Positions 15,905 to 25,817 of a DNA stretch of 64,000 bases are shown here, piece by piece. Position 1 is the stretch's first letter, and each line of letters opens with the position of its first letter. The stretch lies in contig NZ_AUDV01000006.1 of NCBI RefSeq assembly GCF_000425645.1, forward strand, positions 62,001 to 126,000. The letters run 5' to 3'. Source of the stretch: Gaetbulibacter saemankumensis DSM 17032. GTDB lineage: Bacteria > Bacteroidota > Bacteroidia > Flavobacteriales > Flavobacteriaceae. Position numbers and translations under genes: made by a program. Under the pieces are notes generated by a model, which ran no database searches, was not told where the DNA came from, and saw nothing but the letters and a program-made list of their open reading frames with translations.

Positions 15905-16734
15905 TGGCAAAGAAGAATATTAATGAGATGTCTTTTTTAGACCATCTTGAAGATTTACGCTGGCATTTAATTCGAATTTGTCTGGCTGTTATTATAGTAG
16001 CTGCCTTGGCTTATACCTTTAGCCGCTTTATTTTCGACGATATTATTTTTGCGCCATTAGAAATGAGTTTCCCTACGTATGAATTTCTTTGTAACGCAGG
16101 AAAACTACTAAATGTAGAAACCAGTTTCTGTAACGACAGGATTCCATTAATTCTGCAAAACAGAACCATGGCAGGTCAATTTTCTGCCGATATCTGGACG
16201 GCTATTTTAGCTGGTTTCATTATATCCTTCCCATACATTATTTATCAGTTATGGAGCTTTATAAGTCCGGGGCTACATGAAAATGAGCGTAAACATTCTC
16301 GAGGTTTCATTATTATATGTTCATTTTTATTCTTTTTAGGCGCCTTATTCGGGTACTATATAATCACTCCTTTATCGATAAACTTTTTAGCGAATTATAG
16401 TATTTCTACTAAGGTCGATAATCAAATCGATATCAGTTCATTCATCGGTTTGGTACGTTCGTCTGTATTAGCTTCCGGTTTAATATTCGAATTACCAATC
16501 GTCATTTACTTCCTAACTAAAATAGGCTTGGTAACCCCCGAAGTACTAAAAAAGTATCGAAAATTTGCTTTGGTAATTGTACTTATTTTATCGGCTATTA
16601 TTACACCTCCTGATATTGCCAGTCAGGTAATTGTAGCCATTCCTATTCTCATTTTATATCAGGTAAGTATTTATATCTCTAAAATAGTAGTTAGAAATCA
16701 ACTCAAAAAAGAGTCTCAGGCTTTAACTAAATAA
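15904..16734 (+). CDS. tatC: Twin-arginine translocase subunit TatC
   Basis: The 276-residue protein begins with the TatC signature MSFLDHLEDLRWHLIRI. It has six predicted membrane helices, the conserved PYIIYQLWSFISPGLHENER loop, and ITPPDIASQVIVAIPIL near the end. It is the receptor for folded Tat substrates in the inner membrane. The start ATG overlaps the kdsD stop (TAATG), indicating translational coupling. No tatA is in the window. About 40 residues between helices 1 and 2 are longer than in the E. coli protein. Confidence 0.95.
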   Translation: MAKKNINEMSFLDHLEDLRWHLIRICLAVIIVAALAYTFSRFIFDDIIFAPLEMSFPTYEFLCNAGKLLNVETSFCNDRIPLILQNRTMAGQFSADIWTAILAGFIISFPYIIYQLWSFISPGLHENERKHSRGFIIICSFLFFLGALFGYYIITPLSINFLANYSISTKVDNQIDISSFIGLVRSSVLASGLIFELPIVIYFLTKIGLVTPEVLKKYRKFALVIVLILSAIITPPDIASQVIVAIPILILYQVSIYISKIVVRNQLKKESQALTK

Positions 16735-16742
16735 ATAGCATT

Positions 16743-17090
16743 ATGTCCGATTTAGTTTCAGAATTTAATGAGTATCGCTCTAAAATGAACGATAAAATAT
16801 TAAGTGATAACAATAAAGTTATCAAGCGTATTTTCAACTTAGATACCAACGCCTATACTGAAGGAGCTTTAGATATAAAGACCAAAGAGCTTTTAGGATT
16901 AGTAGCTTCTGCCGTTTTGCGTTGCGACGATTGTGTTAAATACCATCTGGAAACAAGTTATAAAATAGGGTTAACAAAAGAAGAAGTTGTTGAAGCTCTA
17001 AGTATTGCAACCTTAGTTGGAGGAACCATAGTGATTCCACACCTTCGTCGTGCCTACGAATTTTGGGACGCCCTGGAAACACAACAATAA
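16743..17090 (+). CDS. Carboxymuconolactone decarboxylase (AhpD-like) family protein
   Basis: A 115-residue all-helical protein with the family's core TKELLGLVASAVLRCDDCVKYHLE. The CxxC (CDDC) plus downstream His is the AhpD-type peroxidase/reductase motif. It probably acts as a thiol-dependent antioxidant; a real decarboxylase function is unlikely given the small size and motif. It follows tatC by 8 bp and precedes lptB by 69 bp in one operon. Confidence 0.88.
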   Translation: MSDLVSEFNEYRSKMNDKILSDNNKVIKRIFNLDTNAYTEGALDIKTKELLGLVASAVLRCDDCVKYHLETSYKIGLTKEEVVEALSIATLVGGTIVIPHLRRAYEFWDALETQQ

Positions 17091-17159
17091 CATTAATTTA
17101 ATTATCTGCTATGACGGTAAAAAATGATTTTACTATTTTTAGCGTTTACTAAATAACTT

Positions 17160-17900
17160 ATGATTTTAAAAGCCGAAAATTTAATGAAGTCCTATAACGG
17201 ACGAAAAGTAGTAAAAGATGTATCTCTTGAAGTAAATCAAGGAGAAATTGTTGGTCTTTTAGGACCTAATGGTGCAGGAAAAACAACGTCTTTTTATATG
17301 ATTGTAGGCTTAATAAAACCTAATGGGGGTCATATCTTTTTAGATAATACCGAGATTACCACATTTCCAATGTATAAGCGTGCTCAAAATGGTATTGGTT
17401 ATTTAGCACAAGAGGCATCGGTTTTTAGAAAATTAAGTATTGAAGACAATATTTTAAGTGTACTCCAGCTTACTAAATTGAGTAAAAAAGAACAACTTCA
17501 TAAGATGGAATCCCTAATTGAAGAGTTCAGCTTAGGACATATACGAAAAAACCGTGGCGACTTGTTATCGGGTGGTGAACGTCGTCGTACCGAGATTGCA
17601 CGTGCTCTGGCAACCGACCCAAGTTTCATTCTTCTGGACGAACCTTTTGCAGGGGTAGACCCTGTGGCGGTAGAAGATATTCAACGTATTGTTGCCCAAC
17701 TTACCAAAAAGAATATCGGTATATTAATCACCGATCACAACGTACAGGAAACTTTGGCTATTACAGACCGCACTTATTTAATGTTTGAAGGTAGTATTTT
17801 AAAGGCCGGAGAACCGGAAGAACTGGCTAACGATGAAATGGTACGTAAGGTTTATCTGGGTCAAAACTTTGAGTTACGTAAAAAGAAAATTAGAGACTAA
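17160..17900 (+). CDS. lptB: LPS export ABC transporter ATPase LptB
   Basis: The 246-residue ATPase carries Walker [11 protein letters not shown] (about 36-45), signature [15 protein letters not shown], Walker [14 protein letters not shown] and switch His in ITDHNVQET. The [12 protein letters not shown] and [12 protein letters not shown] wording is typical of LptB. With LptF and LptG (not in the window) it drives lipopolysaccharide extraction from the inner membrane. Location next to kdsD and tatC puts several envelope-biogenesis genes in one cluster. Confidence 0.93.
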   Translation: MILKAENLMKSYNGRKVVKDVSLEVNQGEIVGLLGPNGAGKTTSFYMIVGLIKPNGGHIFLDNTEITTFPMYKRAQNGIGYLAQEASVFRKLSIEDNILSVLQLTKLSKKEQLHKMESLIEEFSLGHIRKNRGDLLSGGERRRTEIARALATDPSFILLDEPFAGVDPVAVEDIQRIVAQLTKKNIGILITDHNVQETLAITDRTYLMFEGSILKAGEPEELANDEMVRKVYLGQNFELRKKKIRD

Positions 17901-17966
17901 GCCGCGTTGCTACTCATTAATTTTATTGTCACCATCAGATTTATCCATAGGATAATATTTAAAAAG

Positions 17967-18830
17967 TTATGTCTTTTTAAACAAACGTTTTACTAAAGTT
18001 ACCACTATAAATACCACGGCGCCACCAAAAAGCCCTGCCAAAAACTCTTGTAACAGACTAGGTAATACATCCAAGAAGTGATGTAGAAATGCTATATTAT
18101 GTACAAATATACCTCCTGCAACGAGAATCAAGGCAATGGTTCCAATAACGGCTAACGACTTAATAACTTTTGGTAAAGCCCTAACTAAAAAACTCCCAAA
18201 TGCATGACTAAAACTCCTTTCAGAATGGCTGTATTTAATCAATTTAAATCCTATATCGTCCATACGCACAATAAGAGCTACAATACCATAAACCCCGATA
18301 GTTGCTATAACAGCCACGATAGAAACCACCATAACCTGAAACAAAATAGGCTCCCCCAACACGGTTCCTAAAGCAATAATCACTATTTCAACCGACAGAA
18401 TAAAATCTGTGAAAATAGCCGACTTAATACGTTGCTTTTCAAGAGCTTCAAGATCTTCTGAATTCTCTGCTTCCTCATGTTTAGCTTCATGACTATGAGG
18501 CACTACAAACTCATATATTTTTTCAAACCCCTCATAAGCCAGATAAAATCCTCCCAACACCAGAACTATGGTAATAGCTATTGGAAAATAGGCACTTAAC
18601 AAAAAGGCAACAGGTAAAATAATCAACTTATTAAGCATCGACCCTTTGGTTATAGCCCATAAAACGGGTAACTCTCTAGACGATACAAATCCAGATGCTT
18701 TTTCAGCATTAACAGCTAAATCATCTCCTAAAATACCGGCAGTTTTTTTAGTTGTTATTTTACTCATAGTTACCACATCATCCATAAGTGATGCAATATC
18801 ATCTAAAAGGGCAAAAAATCCTGAGGCCAT
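17967..18830 (-). CDS. DUF808 (YedI-like) membrane protein
   Basis: The 287-residue protein starts MASGFFALLDDIASLMDDV, the DUF808 signature, with KKTAGILGDDLAVNAEKASGF shortly after (residues about 28-48). Several membrane helices follow, including ILPVAFLLSAYFPIAI. The family is widespread in inner membranes, and its function is unknown. It lies 8 bp downstream of pssA on the same strand, so the two are probably co-transcribed. Confidence 0.88.
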   Translation of the reverse strand: MASGFFALLDDIASLMDDVVTMSKITTKKTAGILGDDLAVNAEKASGFVSSRELPVLWAITKGSMLNKLIILPVAFLLSAYFPIAITIVLVLGGFYLAYEGFEKIYEFVVPHSHEAKHEEAENSEDLEALEKQRIKSAIFTDFILSVEIVIIALGTVLGEPILFQVMVVSIVAVIATIGVYGIVALIVRMDDIGFKLIKYSHSERSFSHAFGSFLVRALPKVIKSLAVIGTIALILVAGGIFVHNIAFLHHFLDVLPSLLQEFLAGLFGGAVVFIVVTLVKRLFKKT

Positions 18831-18838
18831 AAAATATA

Positions 18839-19582
18839 TTAATTAAGACTATTGCTTGTTTTAAAATTATCGAAAACCGATAAAGCGATATAAAGGATAA
18901 TAATTAAGGGAATGGCTGCAAACTGTAATAACACCAGTAATACTAAACACAATATTAAAAAGATATAACGCATAGCGTTATTCTGAAACCTGAAGTCTTT
19001 AAATTTTAAAGCGAACAATTTGATATTCGAATTTAGCAGGTAGCAACTTAAAGCAGTCAGTGCTATTAGAAACCATTTATTAATAATAATAGTATTTATT
19101 AAGTCACTGTGTTGATATTCTAGAATTAAGGGTAGTGATACGATTAAAAGGGCATTTGCCGGTGTTGGTAATCCTTTAAAATACGTACTCTGTTCTTCAT
19201 CAATATTAAACTTTGCAAGTCTATAAGCACTGGCAAGGGTAATAAACAAACCAACCAGAGGTAACGGATGAATTCGCAAATCGGTAAAGTCCCAACCAGC
19301 TTGCAAATCGGCACTGTTAACGGCTAATGCCAATAATTTATACATGATAATTCCTGGTACAACACCACTGGTAACCACATCGGCTAACGAATCCAACTGC
19401 AACCCCAGGTCACTTTGAACCTGCAACTTTCTGGCAGCAAACCCATCGAAAAAGTCAAAAAAGATACCCAAAAACACAAAAAAGGCGGCCGCAACAAAAA
19501 GGCCATTTACCGCCAAAATAGTAGCGATACATCCACTTAATAAGTTTAAAAGAGTGAGCCCATTGGGTATGTATGTTTTCAT
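18839..19582 (-). CDS. pssA: CDP-diacylglycerol-serine O-phosphatidyltransferase
   Basis: A 247-residue integral membrane protein with the CDP-alcohol phosphotransferase motif (FDFFDGFAARKL then GLQLDSLADVV, residues about 42-70), which binds metal and CDP-alcohol. The N-terminal IPNGLTLLNLLSGCIA is typical of bacterial phosphatidylserine synthases of this class. It makes phosphatidylserine, the precursor of phosphatidylethanolamine. It has its own promoter-like sequence upstream and is followed closely by the DUF808 gene. Confidence 0.9.
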   Translation of the reverse strand: MKTYIPNGLTLLNLLSGCIATILAVNGLFVAAAFFVFLGIFFDFFDGFAARKLQVQSDLGLQLDSLADVVTSGVVPGIIMYKLLALAVNSADLQAGWDFTDLRIHPLPLVGLFITLASAYRLAKFNIDEEQSTYFKGLPTPANALLIVSLPLILEYQHSDLINTIIINKWFLIALTALSCYLLNSNIKLFALKFKDFRFQNNAMRYIFLILCLVLLVLLQFAAIPLIIILYIALSVFDNFKTSNSLN

Positions 19583-19601
19583 AGCTGCAAGTTTAATGCA
19601 G

Positions 19602-19633
19602 TAAAAATAGCAAACAAATTGGGTCTAAAACAA
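19602..19633 (-). promoter_or_regulatory. Candidate promoter of pssA
   Basis: On the minus strand TTG (19631-19633) and TATTTTTA (19602-19609; one mismatch to TAnnTTTG) are 21 bases apart. The -7 element ends 19 bp before the ATG at 19582. Confidence 0.4.
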
Positions 19634-19670
19634 TATCTGCAGTAAATTCAAGTTTATAGGTTTATAAATT

Positions 19671-20768
19671 ATGTGCATCTTTGTAAAAAAATTACGATTG
19701 AGAATATATACAACTGCGCTGTTTTTATTGCTCTCGACCTACTTATTTAGTCAAACCACTAGAAAATATTCTAATGAGTTTATGAATATAGGAGTCGATG
19801 CAGCTGCTTTGGGTATGAGTAGCGCTGTTACGGCAAACACAAGCGATGTAAATGCGGGTTACTGGAATCCAGCGGGTTTAATTCAACTGGAAGACAACCA
19901 ATTAGCTTTAATGCATTCCAGCTATTTTGCCAATATTGCCAATTATGATTATGCCGCCTTTGCCATGCCGATAGACGACCGAAGCGTTATGGGGATTTCC
20001 CTAATTCGCTTTGCTGTAGATGACATCTTAAATACCACACAACTTATAGACGAACAAGGTAATATTAACTACGACCGTATTAGTTTGTTTTCTACGGCCG
20101 ATTACGGATTTACCTTCTCTTATGCGCGCGCCCTACCGGTTGAAGGTTTAAATTATGGCGCCAATGCTAAGGTGATTCGTCGTATTATAGGCGATTTTGC
20201 ATCCTCCTGGGGGTTTGGTCTTGACCTGGGTATTCAGTTTGAAACAGGAAACGACTGGAAATTTGGGGTTATGGCCAGAGATATTACAACCACTTATAAT
20301 GCCTGGGCTATCGATGAAGAAGAATTTAAAAAAGTACAGGATGCAGTGGAAGGGCAAAATCAGGAATTGCCAGAAACCACTGAAATCACAATTCCTAAGT
20401 TACAAATAGGTGTCTCGAAACTCATGACCTTTCATTACGATTATACGCTATTGGCTTCAGCTAACTTAAACGTCCGTTTTGAAGAAAATAACGACGTTAT
20501 TTCTTCGTCTTTTGCCAGTATTAATCCGGCATTAGGATTCGAGTTTGGTTATATCGATCTGGTTTACCTGCGCGCCGGAGTAGGTAATTTTCAAAATGAA
20601 TTACAAATCGATAATACAGAGCAATTAAGCTTTCAGCCTAGTTTTGGTTTAGGTTTTAAATATAATGGTATTCAAATAGACTATGCATTTACTGATATTG
20701 GCGATCAAAGTGTCGCGCTTTATTCGAATGTATTTTCATTGAAACTGGATTTTAGTATATTTAGGTAA
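19671..20768 (+). CDS. PorV/PorQ-family outer-membrane beta-barrel protein
   Basis: The 365-residue protein has an N-terminal signal peptide (ending LFSQ) and the PorV/PorQ family opening: NIGVDAAALGMSSAVTA followed by GYWNPAGL. It ends in an outer-membrane-style aromatic strand (FSLKLDFSIFR). PorV-type proteins are FadL-like barrels; PorV itself shuttles type IX secretion cargo, but paralogues have unknown roles. The annotated ATG is followed within a few bases by a TTTG element, so translation may start slightly downstream (TTG of residue 9). It is followed after 11 bp by the DUF4105 gene. Confidence 0.85.
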   Translation: MCIFVKKLRLRIYTTALFLLLSTYLFSQTTRKYSNEFMNIGVDAAALGMSSAVTANTSDVNAGYWNPAGLIQLEDNQLALMHSSYFANIANYDYAAFAMPIDDRSVMGISLIRFAVDDILNTTQLIDEQGNINYDRISLFSTADYGFTFSYARALPVEGLNYGANAKVIRRIIGDFASSWGFGLDLGIQFETGNDWKFGVMARDITTTYNAWAIDEEEFKKVQDAVEGQNQELPETTEITIPKLQIGVSKLMTFHYDYTLLASANLNVRFEENNDVISSSFASINPALGFEFGYIDLVYLRAGVGNFQNELQIDNTEQLSFQPSFGLGFKYNGIQIDYAFTDIGDQSVALYSNVFSLKLDFSIFR

Positions 20769-20779
20769 TATTTATCTCG

Positions 20780-21952
20780 ATGAAAAAACTAACTGCCTTA
20801 TTCGTTCTTCTCTTCATTTCTCAAATTACGTTCTCTCAAAACCCACAATTATCTGAAGCGGCTCAAATAAGTGTGTTAACTATTGGACCGGGAACTTCAC
20901 TTAATGACGCCTTCGGCCACAGTGCATTTCGCATCAAAGACCCAATTAAAGGAAACGATCTGGTTTTTAATTATGGTGTATACGATTTCAATACACCCAA
21001 TTTTTATCTGAAATTTGCTCAAGGAAGACTCCATTATTTAATAGGATTAAATTACTATGAAGATTTCTTTGAATCATACATAGCGCAAAACAGAAGCATA
21101 AAAGAGCAATTCTTAAATCTGACTTTAGAGGAAAAACAAACGCTTTACCACTACCTGCTCAACAATTTAAAACCCGAAAACCGCGCTTACTTATACGACT
21201 TTTTTTATGACAATTGCGCGACTAAAATTAAAGATGTTGCTCAGTTATCGTTAGATAACAACATCAAGTTTAATATCCCTGAAAATTATCAGGAGGCTAC
21301 CTTTAGAACACTCATTCAAAATAATCTAAGTAGTAATTCCTGGGGAAGCTTAGGTATTGATATCGCTTTGGGTGCGGTTATCGATAAAAAATCAACCCCT
21401 GAAGAGCAAATGTTTTTACCAGAGAACATTTACAAATTCTTTAAATATGCCACGCTTAAATCGAATAACCAAGCCCTAGTAACCAGTGAGCGCACACTTT
21501 ATGAAAAACGTGACATACCATCGCCCACCAACTTTTTTAGCAGTCCGTTTTTTATTATTGGCCTAATAAGTTTAGGCATACTTCTGTTAACCTATAACGA
21601 TTATAAAAAGCAAAAAAGAACGAACTGGCTGGATGTTAGCTTATTTTCAATCACAGGTTTCATTGGCATTTTTATTCTGTTACTTTGGTTTGCCACAGAT
21701 CACAAAGGCACCCACCAAAATTACAATTTACTTTGGGCCTTTGCACTTAACATCCTGGTAATTGGGGAATTTTTCAAAAAGAAAGCAGGTCGTTGGTTCA
21801 GAAATTATCTAAAATTATTAGTAATATTACTTTGCCTGCTTACACTGCACTGGATCATGGGAGTACAGGTATTTGCTCTAGCCCTTATCCCCTTCTTGGT
21901 CGCCCTTCTTGTACGATATTGGTATTTGCTCCGATACTTTAAAACGCAATAA
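20780..21952 (+). CDS. DUF4105 (Lnb N-terminal-like) membrane protein
   Basis: The 390-residue protein has a signal peptide (ending ITFSQ). An extracytoplasmic DUF4105 domain follows with the motif TLNDAFGHSAFRI-like (seen as SLNDAFGHSAFRI, about residue 45) and YDFFYDNCATKIKD (about 140), which supply the conserved His and Cys. Five or so C-terminal membrane helices (about 250-390) end the protein. DUF4105 is shared with Lnb, the lipoprotein intramolecular transacylase of some Gram-positives, so lipid or acyl chemistry in the periplasm is plausible. It is in an operon with the PorV-like gene. Confidence 0.82.
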   Translation: MKKLTALFVLLFISQITFSQNPQLSEAAQISVLTIGPGTSLNDAFGHSAFRIKDPIKGNDLVFNYGVYDFNTPNFYLKFAQGRLHYLIGLNYYEDFFESYIAQNRSIKEQFLNLTLEEKQTLYHYLLNNLKPENRAYLYDFFYDNCATKIKDVAQLSLDNNIKFNIPENYQEATFRTLIQNNLSSNSWGSLGIDIALGAVIDKKSTPEEQMFLPENIYKFFKYATLKSNNQALVTSERTLYEKRDIPSPTNFFSSPFFIIGLISLGILLLTYNDYKKQKRTNWLDVSLFSITGFIGIFILLLWFATDHKGTHQNYNLLWAFALNILVIGEFFKKKAGRWFRNYLKLLVILLCLLTLHWIMGVQVFALALIPFLVALLVRYWYLLRYFKTQ

Positions 21953-21970
21953 AGTATTACATATACGGAA

Positions 21971-23362
21971 TTATTGCCCTCTGTAAAAAATAATAGTACT
22001 CAGGGTTTTTATAAAAATATTGGCATCTAATAAAAAACTACGATGTTTAATATAGTACAAGTCATACTGTAGTTTCAACAAACTATCATCTACCGATGCA
22101 CCATATCGTGTTTTTACCTGTGCCCAGCCGGTAAGCCCTGGTTTAATAATATGACGTATTTCATAATAAGGTAATACCTTAGTTAATTCCTTTACAAATA
22201 CTGGACGTTCTGGTCTGGGGCCAATAATGCTCATATCCCCTTTTAATACGTTTATAAACTGAGGAACCTCATCTAATCTGGAATACCTTAAAAAGCGACC
22301 AAATCGTGTAGCCCGTGAATCATTTTTGCTGGCCCAAACGGCACCCTGGGCTTCAGCATCCATACACATACTTCGGAATTTTATAATTTTAAATACCCGA
22401 CCATGCTTACCCACACGCTGCTGCGTATAGAATAAAGGACCTCGATTCCCCAACAAATTCCCGATAAATACAAAAGGAACCACAAACAAACTTGATAAGA
22501 TCCCAATCATGGAAATAACGATATCAGACAAACGTTGAAAAAACAAATACAGTCGGTTCTGATTACTGCGACTGAAAGGGAAATAGCGATAAAAATCCTT
22601 TCCTATAAATTGTACAGGTACGCGTTGGGTCATATTTTCATAGACCTGCGTATACTCCTTAATAGGGATTCCGTTTTCCAGTAGTGTGATTAAACCGTGA
22701 TAAATCTTAGGATTAATCAACTCAGGATTGCAACCTGTAACAATAATTTCAGAAATAAATTTATCCTGAATAATGCCTTCTATATCTTCGGGATAATATT
22801 CGGTAATACCTTCAATGGTTTTAGACTTGGCAGGATCAACATCACAATTAATAATACCCACAATATTATAATTGGGGTCTGAGTTCTTAAAGTCCGAAAT
22901 AATCTTGCTTGCGTGTTGCGTTTCTCCCACTAACAATACTTGTCTGTAAAAGCGAGGCGAGGTAATCAGAGTTAAATAAGCAAGGCGCCAGACAAATAAA
23001 GCAATTAAAATAGCCAGATAAAAATACAGGATTTGCAAACGATTACCAGGAAGTATCGGCGTAAAAAAAGGTGTTAACAGATAAAACAAAACGGTTATGG
23101 ATACAGTAACTACAATACTGGTCGCTATCTTTTCAATTTTGCTCGATTTTTGTAAATCGTACATTTCAAAGATCGTACCGAATACAGATATATACAAGAG
23201 CAGAACAAATACCCAACGCCATTTATCTTTAGTAATGGTAAAATAATCAAAATGAAAAAACTGACTCACCAGATGAAGCACCACCAAAATAAAAAGCATA
23301 TCAAAAATACGCAGTAATACCTTTCGTTCTGAAATATTAAAATTAACACGCTTCCCTGGCAT
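21971..23362 (-). CDS. WcaJ-type undecaprenyl-phosphate sugar phosphotransferase
   Basis: The 463-residue protein has four or five N-terminal membrane helices, a central Rossmann-like domain (about 130-250) and a C-terminal bacterial sugar transferase domain. The latter shows KIIKFRSMCMDAEA, RYSRLDEVPQFINVLKGDMS and IGPRPERPVFV. This large form starts polysaccharide synthesis by transferring hexose-1-phosphate from a UDP-sugar to undecaprenyl phosphate at the inner membrane. It is the last, most promoter-distal gene of the polysaccharide locus, though a TATCTTTA element (23389-23396) suggests it can be transcribed alone. Confidence 0.93.
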   Translation of the reverse strand: MPGKRVNFNISERKVLLRIFDMLFILVVLHLVSQFFHFDYFTITKDKWRWVFVLLLYISVFGTIFEMYDLQKSSKIEKIATSIVVTVSITVLFYLLTPFFTPILPGNRLQILYFYLAILIALFVWRLAYLTLITSPRFYRQVLLVGETQHASKIISDFKNSDPNYNIVGIINCDVDPAKSKTIEGITEYYPEDIEGIIQDKFISEIIVTGCNPELINPKIYHGLITLLENGIPIKEYTQVYENMTQRVPVQFIGKDFYRYFPFSRSNQNRLYLFFQRLSDIVISMIGILSSLFVVPFVFIGNLLGNRGPLFYTQQRVGKHGRVFKIIKFRSMCMDAEAQGAVWASKNDSRATRFGRFLRYSRLDEVPQFINVLKGDMSIIGPRPERPVFVKELTKVLPYYEIRHIIKPGLTGWAQVKTRYGASVDDSLLKLQYDLYYIKHRSFLLDANIFIKTLSTIIFYRGQ

Positions 23363-23422
23363 AGGTTTCCGAACTTGTTTGAGACGCTTAAAGATAATAA
23401 GTTAAATTTAATTGAACCCCAC

Positions 23423-24436
23423 TTATGGCTGTAATACAGAATTCCACTGTTTACGTACAACGTTCCAGTCGTATTGTTCAACCTGAGCGCGCGCTTTCTT
23501 AATCATTTCGTTGGCTCTTTCCGGATGCGATTGAATCTGTTCAATGCCTTCTACGAAACCTTGCACCCTATTTGGAGGCACTAAAATCCCCGTCTCCTGA
23601 TGACTTATCAAATAAGGTAACCCTCCAACATTGGTAGATATAACGACCAAACCTAAAGCCATAGCCTCAATAACACTTACCGGCATATTATCAATATTGG
23701 TGGTATTAATAAACACATTATGCGTTTGCGACAAGGCTATCCAATCCGATTTCGATAGCTTTCCTGTGAAATTTACGGTAACCCCCAAGGTCTTAGCATG
23801 CGCTCGTGCCTTTTGAAGCGTACCATCTCTATCAGGGCCAACCATACTCAGACTTGCCTTTACCCCATGATCTTGTAAGGTTTTAAGAATATCTATAGCC
23901 AACAGAGGATTATAAATGTCTGCGAACGAACGTACCCATAATAAATGAATCGCTTCATAACTTCGCTGTTTAAACGGATAATGCGCCAATCGAATACTAT
24001 TGGGAATACACTTGATATGAGTATAACCTAAAGTTCTAAAAAGGGAGGCAGTGTATTCTGAAGGGGCTATATTAACATAAGCCGGTTTAAAGATAGCCCA
24101 ACACATCTTGGGATGACTTTTCAGTCGTTTGGGCAAATCGCCACCATGCAAAATAGGAATATACTTTAGTTGAGACATTCGGCATAATTGACTCACAGCA
24201 AAGGCGTAATAAAAATTAAGCGTACTATAGGTGTCTATCAAAACAAAATCACTCCATTTGCGATTAGCATAAACGGCCCTTAACATATCTAGCAGGCGTA
24301 GCCACTTATGTATTTTAGGCGAAGCATAACGCAGCTGGTAACCCTCGCTTTCTAACAAAGGCCCCAGAACATCAATAGACGTCACGGTCGATTGCTTATG
24401 ATTCAATTGATTTCCTATATACAGGAGTCTTTTCAT
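23423..24436 (-). CDS. Glycosyltransferase family 4 protein
   Basis: A 337-residue GT-B enzyme. The C-terminal donor-binding half shows HLLWVRSFADIYNP, VNFTGKLSKSDW and the E-x7-E region MPVSVIEAMALGLVVISTNVGG. It transfers a sugar from a nucleotide donor to the growing lipid-linked glycan at the cytoplasmic face. Its start overlaps the 3' end of the polymerase/ligase gene by 41 bp. Donor and linkage cannot be predicted. Confidence 0.88.
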   Translation of the reverse strand: MKRLLYIGNQLNHKQSTVTSIDVLGPLLESEGYQLRYASPKIHKWLRLLDMLRAVYANRKWSDFVLIDTYSTLNFYYAFAVSQLCRMSQLKYIPILHGGDLPKRLKSHPKMCWAIFKPAYVNIAPSEYTASLFRTLGYTHIKCIPNSIRLAHYPFKQRSYEAIHLLWVRSFADIYNPLLAIDILKTLQDHGVKASLSMVGPDRDGTLQKARAHAKTLGVTVNFTGKLSKSDWIALSQTHNVFINTTNIDNMPVSVIEAMALGLVVISTNVGGLPYLISHQETGILVPPNRVQGFVEGIEQIQSHPERANEMIKKARAQVEQYDWNVVRKQWNSVLQP

Positions 24437-25751
24437 ATCTAATATTCAATAAACACAGTCCGTAAATAAAGGCTGGCGCGGCTATACGCATGGCTGAATG
24501 GTTAATGGTTAAAAACCAGAAAAAATAAAACGAAAAAAACAAGGTATTACTTTTATCACCTAACCTAAAAAACAAGGGGACTAATAACAAGATAGTAAAA
24601 GCCATAATACCTAATAATCCATGCTCCGCAAGAATACGACTCATTTCATTATGCGATGCCGCATGAATTCCGGTCTCTTGAAAACGTAAATCCTTTACAC
24701 GGCCAACGCCAACACCCAGAAAGGGGCTCTCAAGAAACTCTTCAACCTCCTTCATAAAAATGTAAACTCTACCTGTGGTAATATCTGCTTTCTCTTCCCC
24801 CATGGCATTTTGGTTCGCATAACGTTTCTCGATTAACCCACTAGTTTGTATGGAGGAATAAACCCAAGTTGCAGCTATCACGCTTAAAAACAGGAATAAT
24901 GATATAAACATCTGGCTGCGTGTCCTTTTATTCATGCTTTTATATTCAAAAAACACAAAACACAAAATCATAATAATAGCGGTAAGCACACCGCCACGAC
25001 TAAAAGTTGTCATAGCTCGAAAGGAAAACAACAGAATCAATGCCAGATTCACATAGCGCAGGGTTGAAATTTTACTATAATTAAAAAATTTCACCGTAGC
25101 AAAAAAGGCCCCCAACCCTAATACAGTAGCGACCTGGTTGGGGCCATAACCCCCAGATGCCGCAAAATTAGACCCAGTGGTGCTTACAACCTCTGAAATA
25201 TCAGGGGTATAAAATACAATATAAATAACCGTACTTATGAGAGGATAGATACCATAATTAATAATGGCTTCCAGTTGCTTTTTAGAAACTGTAATACCCA
25301 TACAAAATAAGGCCGATATACCTAAACACACGGGACCACTCAAATTAAAAGCTACGGCTTTTCTAATATTGTAACTAACGTCTAACAAATACATCGATAC
25401 ATAGATCCCTGGAATCAGTAATAAAAGATATAAAACATACGAGGTCGCTTTTAATTTAAATCCTTTGTGAAAAAGCCCCATGATTGCAAACAGAATAACC
25501 AAATATTTACTTCCTTCATACAACAGGCTTCCTTTGGTCATACGCAATAAAACCTCAGCACCCAAAACATAAGTACAGGCTTTCAGGATCTCCAGAGTTT
25601 TATCCTGATTAGGAGCACGAAGAATTTTAAAGAAAAAATAAATGATGATTGAAAAAAAATAAAGCTTAGCTAAACTCTCATTAAAATAAATGAGCATACC
25701 AATGAGCACATGAAGTAGTATATTCCTAATGTACCTGTCTTTAATCACCAA
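24396..25751 (-). CDS. O-antigen ligase/polymerase (Wzy/WaaL-like) membrane protein
   Basis: A 451-residue protein with about 11 membrane helices and a large periplasmic loop near the C terminus. The loop contains the O-antigen ligase family signature (SPFLGVGVGRVKDLRF, then ASHNEMSRILAEHGLLG with the conserved His). Such proteins either polymerise repeat units (Wzy) or ligate glycan to lipid A core (WaaL), and sequence inspection cannot separate the two. Its 3' end overlaps the next glycosyltransferase. Confidence 0.85.
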   Translation of the reverse strand: MVIKDRYIRNILLHVLIGMLIYFNESLAKLYFFSIIIYFFFKILRAPNQDKTLEILKACTYVLGAEVLLRMTKGSLLYEGSKYLVILFAIMGLFHKGFKLKATSYVLYLLLLIPGIYVSMYLLDVSYNIRKAVAFNLSGPVCLGISALFCMGITVSKKQLEAIINYGIYPLISTVIYIVFYTPDISEVVSTTGSNFAASGGYGPNQVATVLGLGAFFATVKFFNYSKISTLRYVNLALILLFSFRAMTTFSRGGVLTAIIMILCFVFFEYKSMNKRTRSQMFISLFLFLSVIAATWVYSSIQTSGLIEKRYANQNAMGEEKADITTGRVYIFMKEVEEFLESPFLGVGVGRVKDLRFQETGIHAASHNEMSRILAEHGLLGIMAFTILLLVPLFFRLGDKSNTLFFSFYFFWFLTINHSAMRIAAPAFIYGLCLLNIRYEKTPVYRKSIES

Positions 25752-25817
25752 GAAACGTTTTTATAAAAAGTTTGCAAGTAAATATATAATTTCTATTAAA
25801 ACTAAAGGCTTAATCTA

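Noticed and set aside
19671-20768. Calling the PorV-like gene a component of the type IX secretion core
   Set aside because: No other secretion genes (porK, porL, porM, porN, porU) are in the window, and family paralogues with other roles are common, so only the family name is given.
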